64,000 nt of DNA from Rallus limicola. Lineage: Eukaryota > Chordata > Aves > Gruiformes > Rallidae. The stretch is taken from contig JAKCOZ010000008.1 in the NCBI GenBank assembly GCA_022605955.1, forward strand, positions 22,259,083 through 22,323,082, written 5' to 3'. The notes beneath the pieces were generated by a model. It was not told where the DNA came from. It saw nothing but the letters and a program-made list of their open reading frames with translations, and did no database searches. Position numbers and translations under genes: made by a program. The first letter of the stretch is position 1; each line of letters begins with the position of its first letter. Below, piece after piece: positions 49,993 through 61,634 of this stretch.

Positions 49993-50008
49993 TCACCAGA
50001 TGGCAGGG
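49993..50008 (+). promoter_or_regulatory. CTCF-like motif 3
   Basis: TCACCAGATGGCAGGG fits the CTCF core CCASYAGRKGGCRS at 13 of 14 positions; only the first base differs. It is the best CTCF match I noticed in the window and has the same orientation as the two motifs 300 and 700 bp before it. Confidence 0.45.
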
Positions 50009-53000
50009 TTTTTTTGTAATTTTAGTATTACATTTTATTATGTACATAATATATACATATAATATTTTATATTTATTTTAGTTGTTATTATTTCAGTATT
50101 CCCTACGCCAGAGACCTCTGTCCTCTAGGAAAAGCAGAATGCAGGATTGACTCAAAAATTTAAAATATTGAGGAAAAAATAAATAAAAATAATTTCATTC
50201 AAAAAAGAAAGGCACCGCAGTTCTGCTGCTGTAACTCTACCATTGTAGAAGATGCATCCAAATGCACAATGTTCTGGTTATTATTTCTGATACTCGCTTC
50301 CATAATCATATTCATATAAAAATCACATTGCCTGATTAGCTTCACATCAGAATTACAGCAGCTATCCCAGAAAAGCAGGTTCTGTTTAAAACAGTATCTC
50401 ATGGATATTTTTAACAGCTAGATATTTCCAGCTCCAACATCATGTTCTACTACAACCATCTAACATCTAAATTAATCTTTTTGTAAGCAAAAATAGATCT
50501 TAGTATATGACTTGACATATCTATTCTCATAAAATCCACAAAAAACAGCAGAAGTAAAACAGAAGCCCATACAAATTAGAATAAATTTAATTAGAACCAA
50601 TCCAAATTATTCCTCTCTAGTTCAGTTTTCATTAAAAGAAAAAGTTTAAGTACCTGAAGAAAAAATAATTGAATATTTTGTTTTAATGTTCAGTACATAC
50701 TAGTTCAGTGAGGAAGACGATCAGTGGCCAGTCAGTGGAATTAATTTTTATCAATTAACATATATTAAGTTGTCCTTAAACGCAAAAGGCAAAGGCTTAT
50801 AAAACAAGATTCTCACCATTGTTTTCCAGTTTCTACTCTGAAAATTGAATGTAATTTTTAGAGAATATGTGAAAAGCTGCAACAGGTTGAAGGAAAAAGA
50901 AAAAAGGAAACCCCCCACCTATTCTTTCACATGTAAACATCAATACAGGAACTTAAAACCTCACAAGACTCACAGCTGAGAACGTGAAATGCTCAAGTTC
51001 ATTCCTACAGGATCTTATAGTGGCTTGTACCCTTTCACATCTCACTGGAACAGTTTCTCCTTCCTGTGTAGGATGAAGATACAGTATTTCGTTGCTCTAA
51101 TTTGTTAGCAGGAAGCTTCTTGCCAACCTGCTGGTTTAACACTTCTGCAGGTGGACTTCAGCTTTGGTAAGTCATCCACATTCCTAGTGCTCTGTCAAAT
51201 ATTGTCAGCTTCCTGAAGTTCAGAATTATTTGATACTTTTTTTTAAGAGGTTAGAAAACAGAGATCACCCTTGAAGCATGTGGTATTTATTGAGGCCACA
51301 TTGCAGCTACTGTGCATGCCCAGTAGGGAAGCAACAACCTCTGCCATCACTAAGAACTGAACCCCCTGGACATACAGGATTACAAACTCATGACCACACT
51401 TTGAGTTTAAGGTGGCCTAGGCTAGATCAAAGTACAAACCTTTGCAATTCAAGCCCCATAGCGAGTATGTAGCCCCCACTAATCACATTAAACGTGTTCT
51501 TCCCTGCATGCGACAGAAAAGGAAAATTCAGATTGGGGTTATGGTAACATGGCTTGGCAAGTTTTCAGAGTCTTTCAAAGACTCCTCTCCTTAGCAGGAA
51601 GGATTACCGTATTAATAGTTACTCCACCCTGTAGGACAAGTTTGTGGGACTGCTTCAGTTCAGACCACAGCACAATCCTGCTGTCCTTGCAAGGCATCCT
51701 GCGAACATCTCACTACAGGGCAGCTAGGACATTCTCTGTCCTTGCATCTCCATGAGCCTGTCACCGCTCAGCATGTACTTTTCTGTACTTGGGACTCCAC
51801 AACACAGCTATGCATCCTTGGGCCTGTCCACTACAGCGCAAAAGCATTTCCACTCACCCCCCAGATTAAAAGCATACCACAACACTGAAGAGCTATTATT
51901 ATGCCAGAGAGCTATTATCATTGAATTTGCCTTGTAACCATGACACCAGCATTGCAAAATTCTAATCTGTTTTTATACAGCAAAAGCTTTCTTTTTTTTA
52001 AACAGGAAAGAAAACATGATTTGTTTTTATCCATTCTACCACATAGATAACACATTGCCAGCATATTAATACTTAGGTAAAATTCATGTCAAGTTCAGTC
52101 TAAAGACTGTAGCCTTGATAGTTGCCAGTATAAATATTTTTTTTTTTTGTTAAAAATGTGTGCAGATAAATATTCTAAGTAAAAGGGTTCCCTACAAACC
52201 GAATTGAGAATTAAGGTGCTTACTCACAGCTTTCACAAAGCACTGTTAAGTGAAGTGTTCCTCTTCGTGCCCCTGCCTGTATCACTATGCTGTTCACAGG
52301 AAATATTTTTCTGAACACAGCTTGCTTACCATGTTAAGAGTTACCTGAAGTGTACTGTATAATTTCCTTACTGAAATCTCTGACCATCATTCATGATTAT
52401 GAAAAGTGTGGCTCAATTATCTCTGACAGCTCCAACAATATTTCTACTGAAAAAGTCATCATAACATTGATTGTTTTAACTCTAGTTTCATGTTTGCCAG
52501 CTGAGAGATGCAAAATCATTATCATTAGTTGGTTAAACTACTTTAGCTTTTATAATTTTAGTCAGCTCTGCTATGAACATGTAATCTTACTGCACAGTAA
52601 TTGTTAATCTTGTTGACTTTCACTGGTGACCTGACATAATTTTTATGCTTTGCTCTAAGTGTTGTTTTTATTAAAAACATGACACTTCCCAACATCCACA
52701 CTGATTCAGGGACTCTGGAATCTTTCATAAGAACAGTAACAGTTGTTGCTGAAGTTAACTAGTAAAGCAGATTAGCTAAGTTCAATGATGATTTTCTGGT
52801 TTTTTTTTAATATATGTCCTGGTAGTGCAGCAGCATCAAGATGCCAACAAGTGATGAAGGACTGCCCTGGCTTTCAAAAGCAGTTCTACACATATTTGAG
52901 AGTTTGCTTTACAGCATGAAGTGCAGTTCTTGGGGTTTTTCAGCCTAAAGGGTACAGAAAAATGGTTTGAGTGACAACTTCTTTTCCAGACACAGAAAGT

Positions 53001-55462
53001 AGCAGCTGTTAGAGCAGACAAGAAGTTCTGTCTGGGGCTCTGGGGAGCAGGTACCCCTTGTGCCAAAGCAAACAGCTGACTGAGTAGAAGACTTTTACTC
53101 CAGGTGGGAACTTCATAACTTTGAAAGGCTGAAGACTTTTAGGGAAAAACAAATGGCAAGCAAACGAGTACAGAAGGACTCGTCACTGCCTTCACTAAAA
53201 GAAAACAAGGAGGAATAATATGAAATAAGTGGAAGACACAGCATTTCTTAACACAATGTGCAGGATGTTGTGAAAGCTTGTCTTGCTTCAAAAAATGCCC
53301 GAATAAATTCCTAAGTAGGAAGTCCCTGGGGTGGTATTAATGACAAAGATAATGTCTGGCCCTCAGCTACAAATTACAGGAAAACTGGTGGAGTATGTGA
53401 AAGAAATACCACTTTATGCTTGCCTCATTCCAGGCATTTGCTTTCAGCAACTGAAAGGAAAGTCATTGGGTTAGACAGATCTTTCATCTGAGGTCACCAA
53501 TCTTTTCTTACATTCCTGTGAAAGAGGAGGACAAGGCTTTTATTAATTTTCAGCCACTAAATTATACAACCATTTTCCCAGATAAAGGGGAAATGCATTC
53601 CTATATGCTCTTAGAAGGCATTACAGCTACACTGCTGCTTATATACTCTGATTGCTGAGGTGCAGACATGAATCTCTCTCAGGTAGACAATTTCAAAGAC
53701 AGCATGGAGGAGGACCAAGTTCCTTCTAACGTACAACCAGAAGTTCTCCAATTACAGACCAGCTACCTTTCTGCAAACCAATCAAGGACAGCAGGGTGGT
53801 ACCATCTTCATGGAGATGAGAAATATTATATATAGAGCTAGGACTATGAAACAGCTGAAACTTGTTTGTGAAATTACTTAGGTGTTTTCTAACCAGATCT
53901 GTACGGATTACAGCTGCTGTACACAAAGAAAGCGTTCAACAAGGCTTCAAAAGCTCAGGCTGAGCTCAAAAAGAGGGAAAATAATTTCCTTATTATAGAG
54001 TAAGAATACTTAAAATAGAAAGTCTGATAGTACATGTGGAACCACCTAATGCCATTTTTAGAATTATGTTTTAGAAGAGAGACCACTGTAAAGTGATTTG
54101 CCCAAGGGCATACTGTGAGTCAGTGCTAGAACAGAGTATCGTTTTAATTACAGTGTCTTATAAAGCCTGTAATAGCGTGTTGAAGGTCAGAGGTTGGCTC
54201 AGTTTTTAGCAAAATTATTTGCTAAGCAGTCTTCAATATCTCATGATGTAAGCTACAGACAGGCTCAGCATCACTATTCCAGTGGGAAATACTTTTGATG
54301 GCAGGAACTGCTGTACGAACATTTCATTCTGCTTCAGGAAAGATAAGCAATTCACAGGAGATGTGAAATGCTATTTTCTAAAAGTATATCAAGCCTTGAA
54401 GTTATTATGAAGAGCAGCTATAGAGAACTGAGCAGGACTGACAGAAGTTCAGAAAACACTTCACTAGGGACAAAGTCCTCCTATCCAGCCTACAGGGCAC
54501 ATCTCCAGTAATTGTCAGGAACGAAGGCTGCACCAGCTGCAGACCAGGAAGGTTTCCTTTTGCATGCTCTCGTAACAAGGCCCCAACACAGGCTTCACTC
54601 GAAGCAAACAAGATTTTTCTAATGACCCATTTGATCAAAATAATGAAGTTGGTTGAAGGGAGTTCTGCCAAGAAAAGGAAGACAACTGACGGTAAAACCT
54701 TTATTCCTTGAGTAATGCAATAACATGGTTTTCTCTAGGAAAAAAAGCTTTTCCAGTCAATTCTTTAAATAGACAGTACCTAAGAGTCCTATTGCAACAA
54801 ATACACATCATAGCCCTCAGACTATTTTATGATAGGCTTTCTTCCTACTGACAGTTGAATCAAACAATTCTAATCCTCCTGAACCCTTATATTATTGTTG
54901 GTTTGGTAGTCAAAACATTTTAATGAAAATTCTATTAATATAGTAGTATTTTAAAAAGTTAAAGTAATATTAACATACTAACTTCAGTTTCTAGTTACTG
55001 AAGCATCTGCAAATTACTAAACAAGTATAGAATTCTTGGCTCCAGGGCTTTCTGCTGAATACTTTATACTATTCTGCTTCTCATTGAAGAGCTTTGTACA
55101 GCTGTACAAAGGCAAGGCAAATGAGTCCCATGATCACCCCATTTTGTTGCATTACCAGTCTCCCTGTGAAATCTGTCCATATGTTTGACCAATGGAGATC
55201 TGGACTCCTTTTCTCCAGGCCTGCTGCAACCCCTTGTGAATACCAATTAGAGGAGAAAAGAGGAAAAGCTCCAGGGATATTTTTATGCTTCAGAACTTGC
55301 AGTAAGACCCAAGTCTCTAGTAAGACTTAGATCCAAGGTACTGCTGAATGCTTCATAATTAATGTCTCTAATGAATCAGTTATCCTCATAACTTCTCTGG
55401 AGTTTTGTCAAACAGGGACATAATTAATAAAAATCATTGCAAGTATAATTTTTGATAACATT

Positions 55463-56962
55463 ACTGAATACATGGAGCAGATCCTCCTGGAAACTATGCT
55501 CAGGCACCTCCAATCAGGAGGTGATTGGTGACAGCCAACACTACTTTGTTCAGGGCAAATCACGCCTGACAAATTTGGTGGCCTTCTACAGCAGGTTACA
55601 GCACTGGTGGATAAAGACAGAGCAACTTATGCCATCTACTTGAACTTGTACAAAGCATGTGACACTGTCCTGCATAAAATCATTGTCTCTAAATTGGAGA
55701 GTCATGGCTTTTATGGATGGACTACATGATGGTTAAGGAATGCACTGGATAGTCACACTCAAAGAGTCAATGGCTCAGCGCCCAAGTCGAGACCAAAAAC
55801 AAGTGGTGTTCCTCAGGGGTCAGTATTGGGACCAGTTCTGTTTAACATCTTTGTCAGTGACAAGCACAGTGACAAAGTGCACCCTTAGCAGGCTTGCTGA
55901 TGTCACCAAGCTGTGTGGTGCAGCAGACACACCAGAGGGAAGGGATGCCATCCAGAGGGAAGGGATGCCATCCAGAGGGAAGGGATGCCATCCAGAGGGA
56001 AGGGATGCCATCCAGAGGGAAGGGATGCCATCCAGAGGGAAGGGATGCCATCCAGAGGGAAGGGATGCCATCCAGAGGGAAGGGATGCCATCCAGAGGGA
56101 AGGGATGCCATCCAGAGGGAAGGGATGCCATCCAGAGGGAAGGGATGCCATCCAGAGGGACCTTGAGAGGCTTGAGAGGTGAGTCCATGTGAACTTATGA
56201 AGTTCAACAAGGCCAAGTACAAGGTCCTGCACACAGGTCAGGGCAGTCCCAAGCACAACTACAGGCTGGGTGGAGAACAGATTGAGAGCAGCTCTGAAAA
56301 GGAGCTGAGGGCATCGGCTGACGTGAAACTCAATATGACCCAGCAATACTCACTTGGAGTCCAGAAAGCCAACCATATCCTGGGCTGCATCAGAAGGACT
56401 GTGACCAGAGGGTCAAGGGAGATGATTCTTCCCCTCTACTCTGCTCTTGTGAAATACCACCTGGAGTGCTATGTTCAATTCTGGGATCCTCAGTTCAAAG
56501 ACAAGATGGATCTATTGGAGTGAGTCCAGAAGAGGGCCACAAAAATGATCAAAGGATTGGAGCACCTCTCTTTATGAGGACAGGCTGAGAGAGTTGGGCT
56601 TATTCAGCCTGGACAAGAGAAGGGTTCAGGGACAATTTATAGCAGCCTTCCAGTACCTAAAGGGGGACAACTGGAAAGCTGATAAGGACTGTTTACATGG
56701 GCAGGTAGTGACAGGATGAGGGGTAATAGCTTTAAGCTGAAAGAGGGTAGATTTAGATATTACAAAGAAATTCTTCCCTGTGAGGATGGTGTGGTACTAG
56801 TACAGGTTGCCCAGAGGAGCTATCAATGCTCCTTCTCTGGCAGCATTCAAGGCCAAGTTCAATGGGGCTTTGGGCAACCTGGTCTAGTGGAAGGTGTCCC
56901 TGTCCATGGCAAGGGATTGGAACTAGGTGGTCTCGAAGAACTACTCTATGATTCTGTGACCT
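55463..56962 (+). mobile_element. CR1 LINE fragment with an internal minisatellite
   Basis: About 1.5 kb in plus orientation, of which 229 bp is a tandem array. It starts near GGAGCAGATCCTCCTGGAAA, inside the reverse-transcriptase domain. It contains the CR1 landmarks [26 protein letters not shown] (in shifted frames) and a TKL segment with the first part of FADD lost. After the array comes LMKFNKAKYKVLHTGQG, then KANHILGCIRRTV and YSALVKYHLECYVQFWDPQ. It ends in CTCTATGATTCTGTGA, the CR1 3' terminus. Stops, frameshifts and small deletions show it is long dead. Confidence 0.93.
55932..56160 (+). repeat. 20-bp minisatellite, about 11.5 perfect copies
   Basis: Unit AGGGATGCCATCCAGAGGGA repeats eleven times without a single substitution from 55941 to 56160, preceded by a partial unit (CCAGAGGGA). 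It sits exactly where CR1 normally has one copy of this sequence, coding for EGRDAIQR just before DLxRLE. Each unit contains the inverted repeat GGATG-C-CATCC. Twenty is not a multiple of three, so successive units rotate through all frames (EGRDAIQR, EGMPSR, GKGCHP on the plus strand). All six frames are open across the array, so the open frames found here are artefacts. Confidence 0.97.
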
Positions 56963-59639
56963 AAGCATGATGGAAAGCAGCAATGTGACCTCAAATTTTG
57001 TGCTACATACAAATATTTAATACCATCACATCCAAAGAAAAGGGCTCCAATTTCCTAGAAAATGAAATTGGGCTGCTTCTACAAATTGTCAAACACAACA
57101 GTAAAAATCCCTTAACTCAGGCTGTAAAACACTGTTACCATCAGTCTGTTGAATGCTCAGAGCTGTGTGCCTATTTTTGACAATGAAAACCTCTTAATTC
57201 CTTACACAGTTGCAGAGTCCAACTTAAAATAACTACCACAACACTACCTTGGTGATTCTTTGGCTTAAAATAGTTGATCCAAGAGGCGCAAATATAATCT
57301 AATCTGTGTAGTAGATACATTTAACATAACCTGCACATTATCTTCAGGTACATAAAAACAGCAGCTCCAAAACCACAATTTGATTTAACACAGTTCTTGT
57401 AGAGATAAGAGAGATAAGGCCCAACATGGGAAGAAATACCTACAGGGTTCTTCTGCATGCCAATGAGATTGTTTTGACCACAAGCATCCAAAAAATATCG
57501 TGAAAGTTTTATTCTGTCTGACAGTATGGCTCAGTTTCCAGGACTGACTACCATTTCTAAATTTGATCTCCTTTTTCAAGATCAGAAACAACTTCAGACT
57601 CTAGGCAGCTGACAAAATATCTCCTAGAAAAAAAAAATTAAAACTGAGCTTGAGGGACGCTGACCTTTGTTGTGTTGTGGGGTGTGTGCTGGCATAACCT
57701 CTCCAGTTTTTTGAGTTTTCAATGAATGTTCATTTAAAAAAAGGAATTAAGCAGTCATCTTTATGTTTAGTGAATTTAGATCTCAGGAGGTGTTAGATCA
57801 AGAGCACAGCCTACCATAAAGTGTGTTCAGCCTATTGGAGCCTGTTTGCATCCAGTGGAAGGATACAGAAACAAAACCTGATCCTTAACTGATTTCTTTA
57901 CAGTATTCTGACCCAAATGAATTCAAGCTTCATAAAACAGATGTGGGGGTCTGCATTTAATGAAATGCTCCTAGGCTAGAAATGGACAGAGGTTTGATGT
58001 TTAAAAGCCCATGAAATCAGCAGAGATTCTTCCATTTAGTTTATTGAGCTCTGAGTCAAACACTACAAACATTAGCCAAATGAAAGTCTAGATTTACAGA
58101 CCAGAGCTCTTATTTGTTCAAGTTTCTCAATAATAATTGAGATACAAGCACAGAAAATATGTGAAGAGCCAGCAGGTTCAGATTTCTGCTGACAGTTACA
58201 GGAAGAATCCAGATACTTTCCCCACTCTCATCATTGTACAAGACAGGAACAAAATCCCAGTCCTCAGGAAAAAAAAAAGCCATGAAAATCTTCACTAATT
58301 ATTCTATAGGGAAGCCCTTCCTGCTGCCAAATCTGACAATGTGCTTGTTTTATGACAACACATAGAAGACTCAAATAAAGGATAGCATAAAGCGTACCAT
58401 AAACACACAGCAATAAAGTAACCCAAGCCCAGTAAAACACACATTTATATTAAAAAAAATAAGCAATGCACTAAAATATCACTATAAGACACATCTTAGA
58501 CATGTTTCCATACCTCAGAGATAAAGAGGTCCAATTCAAATATCAACTTCCAATCTCAAAGGAGAAATATTAATACAGTTTTTTGTGAGTTTCAAGCACA
58601 TTTAGAGAGTTATGTAATTAAACAGAAATCTAGACTTTTACCTTAACTTGAAAACATGTCTGAACAAATGCAAGACTGAAAGAAGTCTCTTTAAATATGT
58701 CACTGCAGGTATTTGGTGCTGTTGGTTGCAAACCAGTGGTGTGAAGCTGCCTGATAAAGTCAATATTCTAGTAACAAATTGTTTTAAAACCCCTCAGCAA
58801 GATAATTCAGTTCCTGTGATTTATTTTAATTTTGATTTGTATAGCAAGTACTTTTCAAGAACTGTGCCTAATAGACCATTGGAGTTTTCCCAGATAGTTG
58901 TAGCGCTTCAGCACCTTCATCCTTCAAATGTCTTTGCTATTTGCTGTTATTCAGCAAATTTGTCCCTTGCGTTGGGATGTAAGTGACATACAGGCCACAT
59001 GATACCTTTGAGGATAATGTCAGTTTTAAATAATAGCTTTTGGAGTCTCACTGCTATGGAGATTTTTCAGAGGACCAAGGTAGATGTTAGCAGATCATTA
59101 AATACTGTAATATGTGAAACAAAATCTTTACCCGATTTGTTTCTTATGCTTCTTTCTAATCTAGCCATCAATATGATTTTCAGTTGACTTTTTTGTAAAT
59201 TCCACACATTCAGGAATCTGGGGTCATCATTTTCACAAGAGTCATAGATGCTTGCCTGTTCTAGATCACTACTTTCCCCGCTAGTTTTATTTACAGTTCA
59301 TTACTTCCTTAGCATAAAGAACCGTCCTAACGGGCTTTGAAATTGCTACCAGCTAGCGTGACTCTAAGACCATCACACACACACAAAAAAAAAACACCTC
59401 ACAGAAAACAAATTAGCAGGTATAGCAAAATCCCTGGAAATCATTCATCACTATGGTGACCCAGTTACAGAATATATTTAAGCCTTAACTAATGTGGACC
59501 AAGAGCACATTAAATTGGACGATTTGGAATCACAAGGCTGCGATTACGAGTGTAAGAAATGGAAATGTTGGAGTATGAGAACACCATATCCTCAAGCTCC
59601 CAAAACCCAAACATACACCAGTTGAATCCTGGAGACTGG

Positions 59640-59655
59640 ATATATATATATATAT
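59640..59655. repeat. (AT)8 microsatellite
   Basis: A 16-base AT dinucleotide run in intron. Confidence 0.85.
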
Positions 59656-60782
59656 TTCTTAATAAAACTATTCAGAGCACAGACAACCAAATCCAGCTCT
59701 TCCTTTCTCCTCCCAGGAGGAATCTCACTGCATTCAAATTACTGCTTTTCAGTAAGTCAAGCAGGATTTAATTCAACCTGGCTGTCCTGCGTAGCTTCCC
59801 CACAATCGATTCACTTCTTTTGGACTAGGAAGACAGCAAAGCCAGAGAGAACCAGGACAGCAATTCAAGTTACAGCAGAGCTGCTGCTGTTTGTTAAGCC
59901 TCTCTGATGGAGGATTAGATCTGTTTTGGCACTGCCTCTCAGAAGACTAAGAGTCATACAATAATCTAAACTACAGACTGCCAAGCTCTTGTCAGGCTGA
60001 GCTTCTCGCCAGTCCTGGAACAAAATATAACTCACCAGCAAACAGTACAAGTACTCAAACGAATCTTCAGGACAGAACTGGGAATTCATGCAGGGTGCGC
60101 AGCTCTTTTCAAGGGTTTAGAGGTTTTTTTAAATCTTTCTACTCCACAACTGTGTAAACGGTGTCTTCATTTGCAAAATACACACATCTATTTTTCAGAA
60201 AAGTTACCAATTACACAACATAATTAATAGTGATGGCTACTATACAAAAGTAATAAGGTGTTCTACTATTGTTTCTATCAGACTGGAAATATCTGAAGTC
60301 AGTCTGTTCAGCTGAGCCACTGATGTTGGGGAGACAAAACACACTGTGATACAGAACATTTTCTTTCATGCCAGTGACTGTCAAGTCTAGTTCTGCCTTA
60401 AACAATTAATTGGATGAAACATCCCTTACACCAAAAGGAGAGAAGAAATTTGGCAGTGGGAAACAATCATTACTTGTGGAATATTCACTTAGGCTCATTA
60501 GTTCTGTGTTATCATCATCATGGTCAGAGATGTAAGAGAAAAAACTGAAAATTTGCCATGAAAAACAAAGCTAGAAAAACTTTGAAGTCTAACACTCCAT
60601 TTTACATATTGCAAAATATAAACTTGGTTACAGCTTGGGAGCATTAAAGACTTCTCAAACCTTAAATATTTTATTTGCTTTTAACTGCATAAAAATAACT
60701 AAAAGTACATAAAAATGATGCTAGCATCTACTTAATTCTAATTGAAAACATAATTCTTTGCTTCCCATTGACTTAAGACAGT

Positions 60783-60798
60783 AGTGCCCCCAAGTGAC
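60783..60798 (-). promoter_or_regulatory. CTCF-like motif, reverse orientation
   Basis: On the minus strand TCACTTGGGGGCACTA fits the CTCF core CCASYAGRKGGCRS with two mismatches (positions one and six), and the GGGGGCACTA half is strong. It faces the plus-strand motifs at 49.3-50.0 kb. Confidence 0.3.
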
Positions 60799-61592
60799 AT
60801 TTCATTATACAATATAGTCTTGTAGCATTGTTAAAAAAAAGGAGCCTAACCAGTCATTTTAATTGCCTTATACAGTACTGAGAGAATAGACCCTAGCAAA
60901 AAAGAGTTAGACTTAAATGATACCAACATTTTCTTGAGAGCTAGGGGATTGGGGGGCAGGGGAAGTAATTTACATTTTTATTTTCTAGCCATTCTGAAGC
61001 TGCTAATGTTTGGAAATGGTAACACCAATATAAAGCTGAATTTACACATCTTTTGCCAGCTACTTACCAGGCTCTTCTACAAAAAACACCTCAATACACA
61101 GCTAGATCTCATTCTGAAGAGAATTTCCAAATTTCCAAGTTTTCACTTGCCTCCTTTCCTCACAATCACTTTTTCTGATATTACAATAAAAAAAGCCAAC
61201 CCTGTTTGTTAATCCTGAAAGACTTTCTCTCCTGAAAGTGTGTTCTCTTGCTTCCCAGACGTGCATCATGCTTTCTAGGTTATCAATGAGTGAAGAAACT
61301 TAAAAGCACAGATTTGGAAATAACGGCACACAGACTGCCAAGCCTCATTAAATCTAAGATCTATTATGGGGCATTATAATGACTGTGTTCTCATTTATTC
61401 TTCCATAAACACTATGCATGAGATCAAGTTTAATATATTCTTGAAGACTTCCAACATACAGGCTTATAATTATAGCAGTGATATAAATGACTAGTAAAAA
61501 TTATATTAAGATAGCAATTAAAGTACAGACAACTTGCTGATTGTAGATAATATTTAGCAGTCACTGAATGGAAGCAAATGCCACAGCCCCAA

Positions 61593-61634
61593 ATATTTAC
61601 ATTAATATATTTACATAAATATATTTACATAATA
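61593..61634. repeat. Tandem repeat, 3 x 14 bp
   Basis: Three adjacent units of ATATTTACATWAAT type (ATATTTACATTAAT, ATATTTACATAAAT, ATATTTACATAATA) differ by one to three bases. AT-rich intronic satellite-like sequence. Confidence 0.8.

Larger units (their letters stand above)
46604..55462 (-). other. PDE11A intron; CTCF-like cluster, no gene seen
   Basis: About 8.9 kb. It contains a T6A9T7 palindromic A/T block at 48269-48290, an A15 run at 48572-48586, and a CpG-richer patch at 49260-50010 with three CTCF-like motifs. A GC-richer stretch at 51280-51890 is of unknown origin. Open frames in these patches show no domain, and no exon of PDE11A was found. Confidence 0.7.

Noticed and set aside
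51145..51166. Plus-strand acceptor and donor around 16 bases, a possible microexon
   Set aside because: Short AG...GTAAGT pairs are common by chance, and no plus-strand gene is supported here.
56179..56523. Plus-strand frame with clear protein similarity
   Set aside because: It is the C-terminal part of CR1 reverse transcriptase, so it is listed as a mobile element and not a host gene.
58648..59187. Two consecutive plus-strand open frames that together suggest a processed pseudogene
   Set aside because: The conceptual protein resembles nothing I know, and there is no poly-A tail or target-site duplication.
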